Both the position numbers and the translations under genes were made by a program. From positions 806,001-870,000 of the forward strand of contig NZ_LXKN01000001.1 in assembly GCF_001692325.1 (NCBI RefSeq): a stretch of DNA of 64,000 nucleotides, read 5' to 3'. The DNA comes from Rhizobium sp. AC27/96. GTDB lineage: Bacteria; Pseudomonadota; Alphaproteobacteria; Rhizobiales; Rhizobiaceae. Positions 17,353 to 27,203 of this stretch are shown in pieces (positions within the stretch are counted from its first letter, which is position 1; each line of letters begins with the position of its first letter). Below the pieces are notes generated by a model, which searched no databases, was not told the origin of the DNA, and worked only from the letters and a program-made list of their open reading frames with translations.

Positions 17353-17680
17353 TTCTCTGTCAGGATTTACATCCTCAGGCTCTCTCCGATTTGCATCGGC
17401 CCGGCGCGCCATCGCCGTGTTTTGTTGCTTCACTAATAGTATGACTTTTTGATTTTGTGCAGCGCAATAATTTCATGGGAGATATGTTGTCTGCGCATGT
17501 CTTGCATGGGTATCTCGATACCGGTCCTTAGCATACTGAATGATCGCTTAATACTGTATTAACGAGAGACATATTCGTGTGGAAGGTGCTGGCGGCGCAT
17601 ACACGCAAGCTCGGATCGATCGCCTGCCGTTTTGTGGTAATTCTTCTCTATGCGGAGAGTCGCATGGGTAGGGGGCCGGG
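17353..17680. other. Intergenic region between the sRNA and the DUF2157 gene
   Basis: This 328-bp stretch should hold the sRNA promoter at its left end and the DUF2157-gene promoter at its right. It is AT-richer than the surroundings (17430-17580). I see no gene-length frame or RNA structure in it. Confidence 0.5.
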
Positions 17681-18820
17681 ATGTATAGAGGCAGGCTGGA
17701 GCGGGATCTGAAGATCTGGGTCGACAAGGGACTTGTCGATGCGACGGCGGCGCAGGCTGTGCTGCGCGAATATGACGGACGCCAGACAAGCTTTAGCGCG
17801 GGGAGGGTGCTGGCCATCCTGGCTGCCGTGCTTCTCGGTCTGGCGCTATTGCTGTTCATCTCCGCGAACTGGGAAGAGATCCCGAGGCTTGGGCGCCTTG
17901 TCGCTCTCGTTGCCATGATATGGGGCTTCTATCTCGGCGCCGCCAAGCTGCTGACTGCCGGGCGCTCCATATTGGCGGCAGCCTTGCTGATTCTCGGGAC
18001 ATTGAGTTTCGGTGGCGCCATGGCGCTCGTCGGTCAGATGTACAACATGTCCGGCGACGAGCTGAGGATGATAATCGTCTGGTTCGCTGCGGCCTGCATG
18101 GTCGCGGCGCTATTTCGCTCCAGCGCGCAGGTGGCACTTGCCGGCTTCCTCGCCTGGGCGTTTTGCGGTGCCTATCTCTGGGATCATTTTGATCGTTGGC
18201 AGGGCGTCATGCCGTGGGTGCCCCTTCTGATGGCCGCGGTCCTGATTGCGCTCGTCAGATATGTCGATGCGCCGAGAGCGAGACACTTCGCCTATCTGAT
18301 CATCGTCGGGTGGCTGACCTGGCTTTTCGGCCTGCACGAGAGCCTGAATGCGGCAATCCTGTTTGCCGCCGTTGGAATGGCCGCCTTCCTTGCAGTCAGC
18401 ATCCCTGCCTCGCCACTCATGCCTCTCGTGCGGACGGCGGGTGCTGCACCGGCCTTTTACGCTTTTCTTGTCGCCGCGATCGGTCTCTTTCTGGTTCACG
18501 CCGAAATCAGCAACGAGACCTTTACGAATGATCTTTGGGAGAAAGATGCGCTTGCGCTGATCATCGTGGCCGTTGCGACGCTGGCAAGCGCTGTCATCGC
18601 AATCGCCCTTAGCGGTCGTGACAATGGTGCGGTACGCTTTCTCGCCTATTTCGTCTTCGCCTGCGAGATCCTCTATCTCGCCAGCGAAACGATCGGCTCG
18701 ATCATCGGTACGGCGGGCTTCTTCCTGATTGCCGGTTTGCTGGTGGCGCTTGCCGCCTGGGTGGTCATCCGGTTGGAACGGCGCTTTTCCGGCAGTCGCG
18801 AGCAGGGAGCACAGGCATGA
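17681..18820 (+). CDS. DUF2157 domain membrane protein
   Basis: The 379-residue product has a short cytoplasmic N-terminal domain (LERDLKIWVDKGLVDATAAQAVLREY), followed by about ten to twelve hydrophobic segments beginning VLAILAAVLLGLALLLFISANWEEIPRLGRL, the DUF2157 signature. Function is unknown. Its stop overlaps the start of a GDYXXLXY protein by 4 bp, and such pairs recur in bacteria, suggesting a two-component inner-membrane module. The ATG at 17681 follows GGGGGCCGGG. Confidence 0.85.
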   Translation: MYRGRLERDLKIWVDKGLVDATAAQAVLREYDGRQTSFSAGRVLAILAAVLLGLALLLFISANWEEIPRLGRLVALVAMIWGFYLGAAKLLTAGRSILAAALLILGTLSFGGAMALVGQMYNMSGDELRMIIVWFAAACMVAALFRSSAQVALAGFLAWAFCGAYLWDHFDRWQGVMPWVPLLMAAVLIALVRYVDAPRARHFAYLIIVGWLTWLFGLHESLNAAILFAAVGMAAFLAVSIPASPLMPLVRTAGAAPAFYAFLVAAIGLFLVHAEISNETFTNDLWEKDALALIIVAVATLASAVIAIALSGRDNGAVRFLAYFVFACEILYLASETIGSIIGTAGFFLIAGLLVALAAWVVIRLERRFSGSREQGAQA

Positions 18821-19434
18821 GTGATCTGGCTGAGAAGAATGCCGTTCTGAACGGCCTGCACCGCTTCTGGATTGCCGCCATCATCGTTGCGGCCCTGCAG
18901 ACGGCCGTGCTCGGCTATATGGTCGGCGAGCGGGCCTGGGGCCTGCGAAGCGGTGTCGAGGTTATCCTGAAGACAGCGCCGGTCGATCCGCGCGATCTTC
19001 TGCGCGGCGATTACGTGACCTTGAACTACGACATTTCGCGGGTTCCGGTCTCGACGCTGGTCGGCGGTGCGCCGAAGCAAAGTCTGACTGCCCAGATCCT
19101 GTCCGTTCGCCTGAAGAAACAGGATGACGGCTACTGGGGTATTGTCGAATCATCCTTTGGACCGCTCGATCCCAAGCCCGATACGGTCGTGCTCAAAAGC
19201 CTGCCCGTCGACTATTTCTTCTATGCGGAGCAGACCGAGGCGTCGCAGTCATTGATCTCGGTCGACTATGGCATTGAGCGCTATTATGTGCCCGAAGGCC
19301 AGGGGCACGACATCGAGGGCGCGCGCAATGAGAGCCGTGTCGCCATTGCGGCCCGCATCTCTTCCGATGGTGCTGCCCACATCAGAGCCCTGCTTCTTGA
19401 CGGCAAACCGGTATACGAGGAGCCGCTTTATTGA
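18817..19434 (+). CDS. GDYXXLXY domain protein
   Basis: A 205-residue protein with one N-terminal membrane helix (FWIAAIIVAALQTAVLGYMV) and a soluble domain outside the membrane. The motif naming the family, GDYVTLNY, is at residues 64-71, preceded by VDPRDLLRGD. It overlaps the DUF2157 gene (ATGA) and is surely co-translated with it. Function is unknown. Later motifs include DYFFYAEQT and YVPEGQGHDIE. A tRNA-Leu gene begins 144 bp downstream. Confidence 0.85.
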   Translation: MSDLAEKNAVLNGLHRFWIAAIIVAALQTAVLGYMVGERAWGLRSGVEVILKTAPVDPRDLLRGDYVTLNYDISRVPVSTLVGGAPKQSLTAQILSVRLKKQDDGYWGIVESSFGPLDPKPDTVVLKSLPVDYFFYAEQTEASQSLISVDYGIERYYVPEGQGHDIEGARNESRVAIAARISSDGAAHIRALLLDGKPVYEEPLY

Positions 19435-19494
19435 CGATGTTTGTCCGTCAAAACCGGATAAGCTTGCCCATGGTCGTGGAACCGTCATTTTTCC

Positions 19495-19523
19495 TTTGCG
19501 TGGTTTGAAACGGGTGATATAGA
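19495..19523 (+). promoter_or_regulatory. Likely sigma-70 promoter of tRNA-Leu
   Basis: TTTGCG at 19495-19500 and TATAGA at 19518-19523 are separated by 17 bp, the same spacing and -35 flavour as the tRNA-Glu promoters at 35 kb. It lies about 56 bp before the mature tRNA 5' end. Confidence 0.5.
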
Positions 19524-19578
19524 GACGCCGCGCTCCGGAAGGCCCCATGGGCAGGCATCGCCATGCGGTTTTGGGAAC

Positions 19579-19663
<85 letters not shown>

Positions 19664-19940
19664 AGACGTCTTATGGACGGGGGAGGCTGAACAAGCTTGT
19701 CTTCCTACATGCCGCAGGACGCGCCATTTTGCCTAGGCATCCCGCTTTCGGATAGGGAGTGGATCAGATGCTTCGACTCGTAACGAGATAGGGCTGCCTC
19801 TTGCGCGTTCATTCGAAGGCGCGGCGCTCTTGGCAAAGTGACAGGGAATTGCATCCAAGCCACGCTCGGGATTTTCCGGCGTCGTGCTCATCGAAACGAA
19901 CGGCTGTCTGGGCACGGCCGCCATGAATGAAGGTAGGACA

Positions 19941-21428
19941 ATGCAGGTTATCGAAACGCTCGCTGAAGGGCTGAAGCGCGAAATCAAGGTGGTCATCCCC
20001 GCCAAGGACATGGAAGTTCGCATGAACGAACGCCTGGCCGAGGTCAAGGACAAGGTCCGCATCAACGGTTTCCGTCCGGGCAAGGTACCGGTTGCGCATC
20101 TGAAGAAGGTCTATGGCAAGTCCATCATGGCCGACCTCGTCAACGAGATCGTTCGTGACCAGCCGCCGGCAATCCTGACCGAGCGCGGCGAAAAGTCGGC
20201 AACCCAGCCGGAAATCGCCATGACCGAAGACAAGGACGAGGCAGAAAAGATCCTGGCTGCCGAAGCCGATTTCGAATTCACGCTCTCCTACGAAGTCATT
20301 CCGGCGATCGAGCTGAAGTCCGTCAAGGGCATCAAGATCACGCGCGAAGTTGCTGAGATTGCTGAAGACGAAGTCACCGAGCAGATCCTCAAGATCGCCG
20401 AAAGCGCTCGCACCTACGAAACCAAGAAGGGCAAGGCTGCCGATGGCGACCGCGTCACCATCGATTACCTCGGCAAGGTCGACGGCGAAGCCTTCGACGG
20501 CGGCAAGGACGAAGACGCGCAGCTCGTTCTCGGCTCCAACCGCTTCATCCCGGGCTTCGAAGAACAGCTCGTCGGCGTGAAGGCTGGCGATGAGAAGGTC
20601 ATCACCGTAACCTTCCCGGCTGACTACCCGGCCAAGAACCTCGCAGGCAAGGAAGCCACCTTCGACATCAACGTCAAGGAAGTGGCCGCTGCCGGCGAAG
20701 TCGAGATCAACGACGAACTCGCCACCAAGCTCGGCCTCGAATCGGCCGATCGCCTGAAGGAAATCGTCCGCGGCCAGATCGAAAGCCAGTACGGCTCGGT
20801 TACGCGCCAGAAGGTCAAGCGTCAGATCCTCGACCAGCTCGACGAAATGTACCAGTTCGACACCCCGCAGAAGCTGGTTGAAGCCGAATTCGCCAGCATC
20901 TGGCGCCAGATCCAGACGGACCTTGCTGAATCGGGCAAGACCTTCGAAGACGAAGACACCACGGAAGAAAAGGCTCGCGAAGAGTACCGCAAGCTTGCTG
21001 AGCGCCGTGTTCGCCTCGGCCTCGTTCTCTCCGAAATCGGCGAGAAGGCCGGCGTCGAAGTCAGCGAAGACGAACTGCAGCGTGCGCTTTACTCGCAGCT
21101 CCAGCAGTTCCCAGGCCAGGAAAAGGAAATCCTGGAATTCTTCCGCAACACGCCTGGCGCTTCGGCCAACCTGCGCGCTCCGATCTTCGAAGAAAAGGTC
21201 ATCGATCACCTGCTGACCGAAGTCAACGTTACGGACAAGACCGTTTCCAAGGAAGCGCTGCTGGCCGACGACGAAGCCGAAGACAAGCCGGCTGCCAAGA
21301 AGGCTGCTCCGAAGAAGAAGGCCGCTGCTAAGGCTGAAACGACCGAAGCTGCCGCCGAAGGCGAAGAAGCCGCTCCGAAGAAGAAGGCTGCTCCGAAGAA
21401 GAAGGCTGCTGAAGACAGCGCCGAGTAA
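19941..21428 (+). CDS. tig: Trigger factor, ribosome-associated chaperone and peptidyl-prolyl isomerase
   Basis: Trigger factor binds nascent chains at the ribosome exit and has PPIase activity. The 495-residue protein has the ribosome-docking motif GFRPGKVP near residue 45, an FKBP-like PPIase domain (about 155-245, [20 protein letters not shown]) and the C-terminal chaperone domain. It ends in an Ala/Lys-rich tail with repeated APKKKAA units, characteristic of rhizobia. ATG 19941 follows AAGGTAGGA; upstream in-frame ATGs add unconserved residues. Codon choice is strongly biased, as expected for high expression. Confidence 0.96.
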   Translation: MQVIETLAEGLKREIKVVIPAKDMEVRMNERLAEVKDKVRINGFRPGKVPVAHLKKVYGKSIMADLVNEIVRDQPPAILTERGEKSATQPEIAMTEDKDEAEKILAAEADFEFTLSYEVIPAIELKSVKGIKITREVAEIAEDEVTEQILKIAESARTYETKKGKAADGDRVTIDYLGKVDGEAFDGGKDEDAQLVLGSNRFIPGFEEQLVGVKAGDEKVITVTFPADYPAKNLAGKEATFDINVKEVAAAGEVEINDELATKLGLESADRLKEIVRGQIESQYGSVTRQKVKRQILDQLDEMYQFDTPQKLVEAEFASIWRQIQTDLAESGKTFEDEDTTEEKAREEYRKLAERRVRLGLVLSEIGEKAGVEVSEDELQRALYSQLQQFPGQEKEILEFFRNTPGASANLRAPIFEEKVIDHLLTEVNVTDKTVSKEALLADDEAEDKPAAKKAAPKKKAAAKAETTEAAAEGEEAAPKKKAAPKKKAAEDSAE

Positions 21429-21453
21429 TCGGTCTTTCTTCTGGATTGAAATG

Positions 21454-21483
21454 AAGCCCTGCCGTTCGCGGCGGGGCTTTTTT
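21454..21483 (+). terminator. Intrinsic terminator after tig
   Basis: Stem AAGCCCTGCCG/CGGCGGGGCTT (one G-U) with loop TTCG, followed by TTTTTT. It lies 25 bases after the tig stop. Confidence 0.92.
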
Positions 21484-21668
21484 GTTGCTGAGAGGGGGGC
21501 TCTCTAAAGTGCGTGGACCGGTTAGGTCGAAGCCTCGATCCACGAGGGCGGTGGTGAATCGCCCACGCGATTCCAGACATCAGCGCGAACAGCGGTCGAT
21601 TACGATAGACATTTCTCACCGCCATCATACGCTTCACTTGGAAACGCAACTCGGTGCGATAACCAAGG

Positions 21669-22349
21669 ATGCCCGACGTGATTGAAGCGGTGATGTTTGA
21701 TCTTGATGAAACCCTCATCGACCGGCGTGCGGCGCTAAAGGCATTTCTGCCGGATCAATTCGAGCGGTTCAGGGATCAACTGCAGGGCGTGACATTGCAG
21801 GCGTTCGAGGCAACCTTTTTGGCATTGGAGAAGGAAGGCCTAGTCGACAAACAAAAGCTCTACCCGAGATTGGCGGCAGATCTTGATATGGACAGCCATT
21901 GCGGAGCTCGCTTGCTTTCCGATTTTCAAACGCATTATCCACATTTCGCAAAGCTATCTATTGGTGCCCTTGAAACGCTGGTAGCATTACGGGTGCGCGG
22001 TTTGAAGACCGCCATCATCAGCAACGGTCATACCGAAGTTCAGTCGGCAAAAATTGAGATCACCGGGCTCAGAAATAACGTCGACCTCGTTGTCATTTCG
22101 GAGGATGTCGGGCTGCGGAAGCCAGATCCAAGAATTTTTCAGCTCACCGCGGAACGGCTGGGCGTCACTCCGGCGCGCTGCATCTTCGTCGGTGATAACC
22201 CGGAGGCGGACGTCATTGGTGCGCAAGCATCTGGAATGACAGGCATATTTTACAATGCCGGTACCTCTTGGCCGGACGCGCTGCCATTCCCGAAATACAG
22301 TATCGAAACTCTCGTCGAAGTCCTATCCCTGATTGAAGCTCTTGCATGA
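21669..22349 (+). CDS. HAD-superfamily hydrolase, YjjG-like phosphatase
   Basis: The 226-residue protein contains all four HAD motifs: nucleophile MFDLDETLIDR at the N-terminus, motif II ISNGHTE, a Lys in GLRKPD, and motif IV CIFVGDNPEADVIGA. The C1-type cap between motifs I and II suggests a small phosphoester such as a nucleotide or sugar phosphate, as in YjjG. Substrate cannot be read from sequence. Base composition and codon use are less GC-rich than in flanking tig and sthA, hinting at later acquisition. It stands alone between a terminator and a convergent gene. Confidence 0.85.
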   Translation: MPDVIEAVMFDLDETLIDRRAALKAFLPDQFERFRDQLQGVTLQAFEATFLALEKEGLVDKQKLYPRLAADLDMDSHCGARLLSDFQTHYPHFAKLSIGALETLVALRVRGLKTAIISNGHTEVQSAKIEITGLRNNVDLVVISEDVGLRKPDPRIFQLTAERLGVTPARCIFVGDNPEADVIGAQASGMTGIFYNAGTSWPDALPFPKYSIETLVEVLSLIEALA

Positions 22350-22386
22350 GCTCTGGCGCCTGCGCCTGACGCCAGTCTGCGTACCC

Positions 22387-23790
22387 TCAAAGCTCCGACT
22401 TGATATCACCCATGCGGTTCCAGGCATCGAGGCCGGCGATCTTGTAGGCTTCGGCGAGCGTCGGGTAGTTGAAGGTGTTCTCGACGAAATATTCGACCGT
22501 ACCCTTGAGGTTCAGCACTGCCTGGCCGATGTGGACGAGTTCCGTCGCGCCTTCGCCGACGATGTGGACGCCGAGTAGGCGGCGTGTCTTCAGCGAGAAG
22601 ATCATTTTCAGAAGGCCAGTGTCGAGGCCCATAATGTGGCCGCGCGAGGTCTCGCGGAAGCGGGCGATACCGCATTCATAGGCGATGTGCCGTTCCTTGA
22701 CCTCTTCCTCGGTCAGGCCGCAGGTGGAAATCTCAGGCACGGCGTAGATGCCGTAGGGGAAGTATTTCGGCGGCTCCTTGGCGATCGCGCCGACGGCGAC
22801 GCGGGCAGCGATGCGGCCCTGTTCCATCGAGGTGGAGGCAAGGCTCGGGAAGCCGACGACGTCGCCGGCGGCAAAGATATGCGGAACCTTGGTGGCGAAG
22901 GTCTCCGGATTGACACTCAGGCGGCCGCGCGCATCGGCCTCGAGGCCGGCGGCGGGAAGGTTGAGCGTATCCGTCGCGCCCATGCGGCCGGCGGCAAACA
23001 GCACCATGTCGGTGGTGAGGCGGCGGCCATTGTCGAGCGTCAGCTCGACCTTGCCGTTCTGGTGTGTAACCTTGTCAGCCTTCTGGCCGAGGAACAGCTT
23101 CATGTTGCGATCGCGCAGCTGATAGGTGAAATCCTCGACAATCTCTTTGTCGATGAAGTCGAGCATGGTGGATTTCGGATCGATCAGCGTCACCTGAGTA
23201 TCGAGCGCGCTGAAGATCGTGGCGTATTCGATGCCGATGACGCCTGCACCGATGACGACCATCGAGCGCGGCAGCTCCTCGATATCAAGCAGCTCGTCGC
23301 TATCGAGAACCGTCTTGCCGTCAAAGGGCATGTAATCGGGACGGAACGGTTTGGTGCCGACTGCCAGCAGAATGCTGGCGGCGGACACGGTGACCACCTC
23401 GCCGTCATCCTTGACCACCTGCATGGTCTGCGGATCGACGAAGCTTGCCTTGCCACGCATGTGCTGGACGCGATTGCGCGCGAACTGGTGTTCCAGCACT
23501 TCGACTTCGTGATCCAGCGTGATCAGCAGGCGGCGGCGCAGATCCTCCGCGCTGATTTCCTGCTTCACGCGATAGGCGCGCCCATAGAAGCCGCGTTCGC
23601 GCCAGCCTGAGAGGTTCAGCGCGGTTTCACGCAGCGTCTTGGAGGGAATGGTGCCGGTATGGACCGAAACGCCGCCTACGCGCTTGCCCTGCTCGATGAC
23701 GAGCACCTTCTTGCCGAGCTTGGCAGCCTGAATGGCGCCTCGGCGGCCGGCTGGGCCGCTGCCTACGACTAGGAGATCGAATTGGTCCAT
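22387..23790 (-). CDS. sthA: Si-specific (soluble) NAD(P)+ transhydrogenase
   Basis: SthA is an FAD enzyme that transfers hydride between NADPH and NAD+, balancing redox pools. The 467-residue protein has FAD-binding LLVVGSGPAGRRGAIQAAKLG. At the site where related disulfide reductases carry the redox Cys pair it has GGVSVHTGTIPSKTLRE, lacking both cysteines as expected for SthA. An NAD-binding GAGVIGIEYATIF segment and a C-terminal dimerisation domain follow. The ATG at 23790 gives MDQFDLLVVGSG; the longer frame is unconserved. Confidence 0.93.
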   Translation of the reverse strand: MDQFDLLVVGSGPAGRRGAIQAAKLGKKVLVIEQGKRVGGVSVHTGTIPSKTLRETALNLSGWRERGFYGRAYRVKQEISAEDLRRRLLITLDHEVEVLEHQFARNRVQHMRGKASFVDPQTMQVVKDDGEVVTVSAASILLAVGTKPFRPDYMPFDGKTVLDSDELLDIEELPRSMVVIGAGVIGIEYATIFSALDTQVTLIDPKSTMLDFIDKEIVEDFTYQLRDRNMKLFLGQKADKVTHQNGKVELTLDNGRRLTTDMVLFAAGRMGATDTLNLPAAGLEADARGRLSVNPETFATKVPHIFAAGDVVGFPSLASTSMEQGRIAARVAVGAIAKEPPKYFPYGIYAVPEISTCGLTEEEVKERHIAYECGIARFRETSRGHIMGLDTGLLKMIFSLKTRRLLGVHIVGEGATELVHIGQAVLNLKGTVEYFVENTFNYPTLAEAYKIAGLDAWNRMGDIKSEL

Positions 23791-23899
23791 CGGGAAGCCT
23801 CGGATGATTGGATAGGGAATCAATGTCGCAACGCAACATGCTGTCCGTCAACCGGTAGCGGCTCAATGTTACAGATTATCTAACGGGATATGACGCTTC

Positions 23900-24496
23900 T
23901 CAGGAAGAAGAGAGTCCAAGCCAGGGTTCGAGCTTCTCGAAGGTCCGGTCCATTGCATAGGCGCGCGCAAAGGAAAGGGAGAGGTGTCCATAGATGATCG
24001 ACATCTGGCCCTCTGCCGTTGCCTCATTGGTCTTCGCAATGGCAGCGAGATAAAGCGCGGATGCAAGCCCGGTGCGGTCCGCTCCGGCCTGGCAATGAAT
24101 GAGGATCGGTTTAGGGGCATCGCGCATGATCTCGACCAATTGCGCCGCTTGCTCCTGCGTCAATTCCTTGTTGGAGGACATGCGGAAATCGACATGATTG
24201 ATATCGAGGTGTTTCGCCTCGGTGATTTCCTTGTCGTACCAATGATGGCCGGTATTATCGCCGCGCAGATTGATGATGGTTTTGATGCCATACTGCTTCT
24301 GGAGGTCGGCAATCATCGCTGCTGATGGCTGCGAAGAGCGATAAAGCTCCCCGTCAATGACGGGATGGAAATTTGCCGTCCAAAGCATATGGCCGTAGAA
24401 GCCGCCCGCGACTGCCGCGAATGCTACCAAGGCGACAATCGCTCCGCGGCCAACGCGGACGAGATGACGAGCAAGCGGCGGCAATATCTTCTGCAT
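23900..24496 (-). CDS. Membrane-anchored Cys-based (dual-specificity type) phosphatase
   Basis: A 198-residue protein with an N-terminal membrane helix (AIVALVAFAAVAGGFYGHMLW, residues 19-39) and a tyrosine/dual-specificity phosphatase domain. The P-loop is HCQAGADRT (His134, nucleophile Cys135, Arg141), and a likely general acid Asp lies in the HVDFRMSS segment. GELYRSSQPSAAMI is typical of the DSP-like family. The catalytic domain probably faces the periplasm. Substrate, whether protein or lipid phosphate, is unknown. Confidence 0.85.
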   Translation of the reverse strand: MQKILPPLARHLVRVGRGAIVALVAFAAVAGGFYGHMLWTANFHPVIDGELYRSSQPSAAMIADLQKQYGIKTIINLRGDNTGHHWYDKEITEAKHLDINHVDFRMSSNKELTQEQAAQLVEIMRDAPKPILIHCQAGADRTGLASALYLAAIAKTNEATAEGQMSIIYGHLSLSFARAYAMDRTFEKLEPWLGLSSS

Positions 24497-24673
24497 GCGA
24501 TCTCCGGGCCAGCCGAACGCTTGAGCGAATAGGCCAAATCAAAACAATGACATCCGAAGGCAAAGATACCGATTTGGACGCTCGATCCTTCTGCCAGATC
24601 ATCCTGATGCCGAACTGAAAAAGGGAAATGGAGATGAAGGGTGGCATTGAGTGGTTTCACGACAGGGGAAACA

Positions 24674-24714
24674 ATATCCATGGATATGAAAATATATCCA
24701 TCTCAAATGGATAT
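24674..24714. repeat. Four ATATCCAT half-sites in two inverted pairs
   Basis: ATATCCAT at 24674-24681 and its inverse ATGGATAT at 24680-24687 form a 14-bp palindrome. A second ATATCCAT at 24694-24701 is inverted at 24707-24714. The two forward copies are 20 bp apart, two helical turns. They lie about 180 bp upstream of the phosphatase start, in a markedly AT-rich intergenic spot, and could be an operator. Confidence 0.55.
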
Positions 24715-24756
24715 TGCTATATTCTAATGTAATGCTTTATTATCTGGGCGATATTT

Positions 24757-25596
24757 TCAGATCAACCGCAGTGCTCTGAAGCTGACATGGCCGTTCTTGC
24801 CGATGATAATATGATCGTGAACGGTAATGCCCAGAGGCTTGGCGGTATCGATGATGGTCTTGGTCATCTCGATATCGGCGCGCGACGGCGTCGGGTCGCC
24901 TGACGGATGATTATGGACGAGAATCACCGCTGTGGAAGAGAGTTCCAGTGCGCGCTTGACCACCTCGCGCGGATAAACGGGCGTGTGGTCGACGGTGCCG
25001 AGGCCCTGGATTTCATCGGCAATCAAGGCGTTGCGCTTATCGAGGAACAGCAGCCGGAATTGTTCGCGTGCTTCGTGCGCCATGGCGGTATGGCAATAGT
25101 CGATCAGCGCTTTCCAGGAGGATAGAACCGGCTTGCCCGTCAGTTCGCTCTTCAGCATGCGCTGCGCAACACTTGCGATAAGTTTCAGGTCAAGCGCCAC
25201 GGCATCGCCGACGCCGCTAATCTCCGTAAGCAGGCCCACCGGCGCGCCGAAGACGCCGCCGAGCGTTCCGAAGCGGGCGAGCAGGGCCTTGGCGATCGGT
25301 TTCGTGTCCCGGCGCGGAATGAGCCTGAACAGCAGCAATTCAAGAATTTCATAGTCGGCGAGCGCCGTGTCGCCACCGTCGCGATAGCGATTGCGCAGCC
25401 GCTCGCGATGGCCATGGTAATCGGCTTCCACTTTCGCGGGCGCTGATTTGGCGGCAACAGGTGGCGATTTCGTGGATTTCGCAGAAAAAAACATCCGCTC
25501 GTCGAAAAGCTGGGCTTCTTCCAATGCCTCCGTCGTCCCGCCGCCATCGAGGGGCATGTCACCATGTCCGGAAGAGCGAGCGGGGCGTTTCGCCAT
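24757..25596 (-). CDS. radC: RadC family JAB/MPN domain protein
   Basis: The 279-residue protein has an N-terminal helix-hairpin-helix-like region ([21 protein letters not shown] ... [15 protein letters not shown]) and a C-terminal JAMM domain with the metal motif [15 protein letters not shown]. RadC was once linked to DNA repair, but its role is unsettled. An N-terminal extension of about 60 residues with Ala/Lys/Pro is variable in rhizobia. It begins 3 bp after the map stop and ends the apparent phaC-sfsA-map-radC operon. Confidence 0.92.
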   Translation of the reverse strand: MAKRPARSSGHGDMPLDGGGTTEALEEAQLFDERMFFSAKSTKSPPVAAKSAPAKVEADYHGHRERLRNRYRDGGDTALADYEILELLLFRLIPRRDTKPIAKALLARFGTLGGVFGAPVGLLTEISGVGDAVALDLKLIASVAQRMLKSELTGKPVLSSWKALIDYCHTAMAHEAREQFRLLFLDKRNALIADEIQGLGTVDHTPVYPREVVKRALELSSTAVILVHNHPSGDPTPSRADIEMTKTIIDTAKPLGITVHDHIIIGKNGHVSFRALRLI

Positions 25597-25599
25597 GAA

Positions 25600-26436
25600 T
25601 TATCCCTGCAATGGCGACAGGCCGGGGCGATCAAGGCCACCGGGCGACAGGGTAAAGATCTCGCAGCCCGTCGCGGTAACCCCGACGGTATGCTCGTACT
25701 GAGCCGAGAGTGAGCGATCCCGTGTGACCGCAGTCCAGCCGTCACCGAGCACCTTCACATGCGGCTTGCCGAGATTGATCATCGGCTCGATGGTGAAGAT
25801 CATGCCCTCGCGCAATTCCGGCCCGTCGCTGGCGCGGCCGTAATGCAGGATATTCGGCGAGTCGTGGAAGAGGCTGCCGACGCCATGGCCGCAGAAGTCG
25901 CGAACGACCGAGCAGCGCTCCGCTTCGGCATAGGTCTGGATTGCTTCGCCGATGGCGCCCGTGCGCGCGCCGGGGCGCACGGCGGCGATGCCGCGCATCA
26001 GGGATTCATAGGTGACTTCCAGAAGCCGTTCCGCCGAGCGCTTGATTTCGCCGACGGGATACATGCGGCTGGAATCGCCGTGCCAGCCACCGAGCACATA
26101 GGTGACGTCGATGTTGACGACGTCGCCTTCGCGCAGCGGCTTTTCGTTGGGAATGCCGTGGCAGACGACGTGGTTGATCGAGGTGCAGGAGGACTTCATG
26201 TAGCCGCGATAATTCAGCGTCGCGGGAAAGGCGCCGTGATCCATTCCGAATTCGAAAACGAAACGGTCGATGACATCGGTCGGAACACCCGGCTCGACGA
26301 TTGCGGCGAGTTCATCGAGGCAGCGTGCGGTCAGCTGGCATGCCTTGCGCATCCCGGCGAATGCGTCCTGCCCGTAGATGCGGATAGCGCCCGTATTCTT
26401 CGCCGGCGCCGTTGCCGCTTCGATGTAGTTCACCAT
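25600..26436 (-). CDS. map: Methionine aminopeptidase, type I
   Basis: Map removes the initiator methionine from nascent proteins. The 278-residue protein has all five metal ligands: Asp in NIDVT, Asp in GDSSRMY, His in GHGVGSLFH, Glu in FTIEPMI and Glu in SAQYEHT. The substrate-gating VVCHGIPNEK segment is also present. It starts 2 bp after sfsA ends and is followed 3 bp later by radC, so the three are cotranscribed. It is slightly longer than E. coli Map through its N-terminus (VNYIEAATAPAKNTGAIRIY). Confidence 0.95.
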   Translation of the reverse strand: MVNYIEAATAPAKNTGAIRIYGQDAFAGMRKACQLTARCLDELAAIVEPGVPTDVIDRFVFEFGMDHGAFPATLNYRGYMKSSCTSINHVVCHGIPNEKPLREGDVVNIDVTYVLGGWHGDSSRMYPVGEIKRSAERLLEVTYESLMRGIAAVRPGARTGAIGEAIQTYAEAERCSVVRDFCGHGVGSLFHDSPNILHYGRASDGPELREGMIFTIEPMINLGKPHVKVLGDGWTAVTRDRSLSAQYEHTVGVTATGCEIFTLSPGGLDRPGLSPLQG

Positions 26437-26438
26437 GG

Positions 26439-27188
26439 TTAGCCTTCAACCGAAATCTTTATACTGGTATCTAATGCAGCTATGCCGGGTTCGTCTATCG
26501 GGATCAACCCGGCAGGGGTGATTTCCGTCGGTGAAACCCTGCATTTCAGAGCATATACTTGCACGCCGCGCCTCAAAGCCCGCTCGAAGGCCTTGAGGTA
26601 AATGGGATCGAGATCGCCGCAGATCCGAAAGCGATGGCAATCATCCCGCTGGATCACGAACAGCATCACGGCGCGAAAGCCTGCCTGCACCATGTCACCA
26701 AGCTCTTCCAGATGCTTGGCGCCGCGCGCTGTCGCCGTATCGGGAAATTCCGCCAGATGTGGCTGTCGCATGAAGTGGACGTTCTTGACCTCGACATAGG
26801 TGGTTGTCTTCAACGGGTCGGTCAAGAGCAGGTCGATGCGGGAGTTGCGGCCGTAATTCTGCTCGCGCTTGACCGTGGTGTATTCGCCGAGATCGGAGAT
26901 CTGGCCGAGCGCTATGGCTTCCGCCGCAATACGGTTCGGCATGCCGGTATTGACGCCGACCGTCGTGCCATCGGCCTCGATCAGCTCGAAGACATGGCGA
27001 TACTTCCGCTTGGTGCCCTCATGCTCTGAGAGCCAAATGCGGGAGCCGGGCGCCGTCAGCCCCAGCATGGAGCCGGTATTCGGGCAGGAGCCCGTGATAA
27101 GCGTCCCGTCTTCCAGCTCGGCATCGAAGAGGAAACGCTTGTATCGCGCGATCAGCCGGGCAGGGACGAGAGGCGGATTGAAGAGCAT
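26439..27188 (-). CDS. sfsA: SfsA family DNA-binding/nuclease-fold protein
   Basis: The 249-residue product matches SfsA (sugar fermentation stimulation protein A). It has [26 protein letters not shown]-type [10 protein letters not shown], then RIDLLLTD and YVEVKNVHF. The latter two carry the acidic/Lys residues of a PD-(D/E)xK nuclease fold, and [15 protein letters not shown] completes the family signature. SfsA binds DNA in E. coli, though its role is poorly defined. It begins 15 bp after the phaC stop. Confidence 0.92.
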   Translation of the reverse strand: MLFNPPLVPARLIARYKRFLFDAELEDGTLITGSCPNTGSMLGLTAPGSRIWLSEHEGTKRKYRHVFELIEADGTTVGVNTGMPNRIAAEAIALGQISDLGEYTTVKREQNYGRNSRIDLLLTDPLKTTTYVEVKNVHFMRQPHLAEFPDTATARGAKHLEELGDMVQAGFRAVMLFVIQRDDCHRFRICGDLDPIYLKAFERALRRGVQVYALKCRVSPTEITPAGLIPIDEPGIAALDTSIKISVEG

Positions 27189-27203
27189 GAATGAATTGAT
27201 CGC

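Noticed and set aside
21290..21428. Repeated AAGAAGAAGGC units at the tig 3' end
   Set aside because: They encode the Ala/Lys-rich C-terminal tail typical of rhizobial trigger factor and are not a mobile or regulatory repeat.
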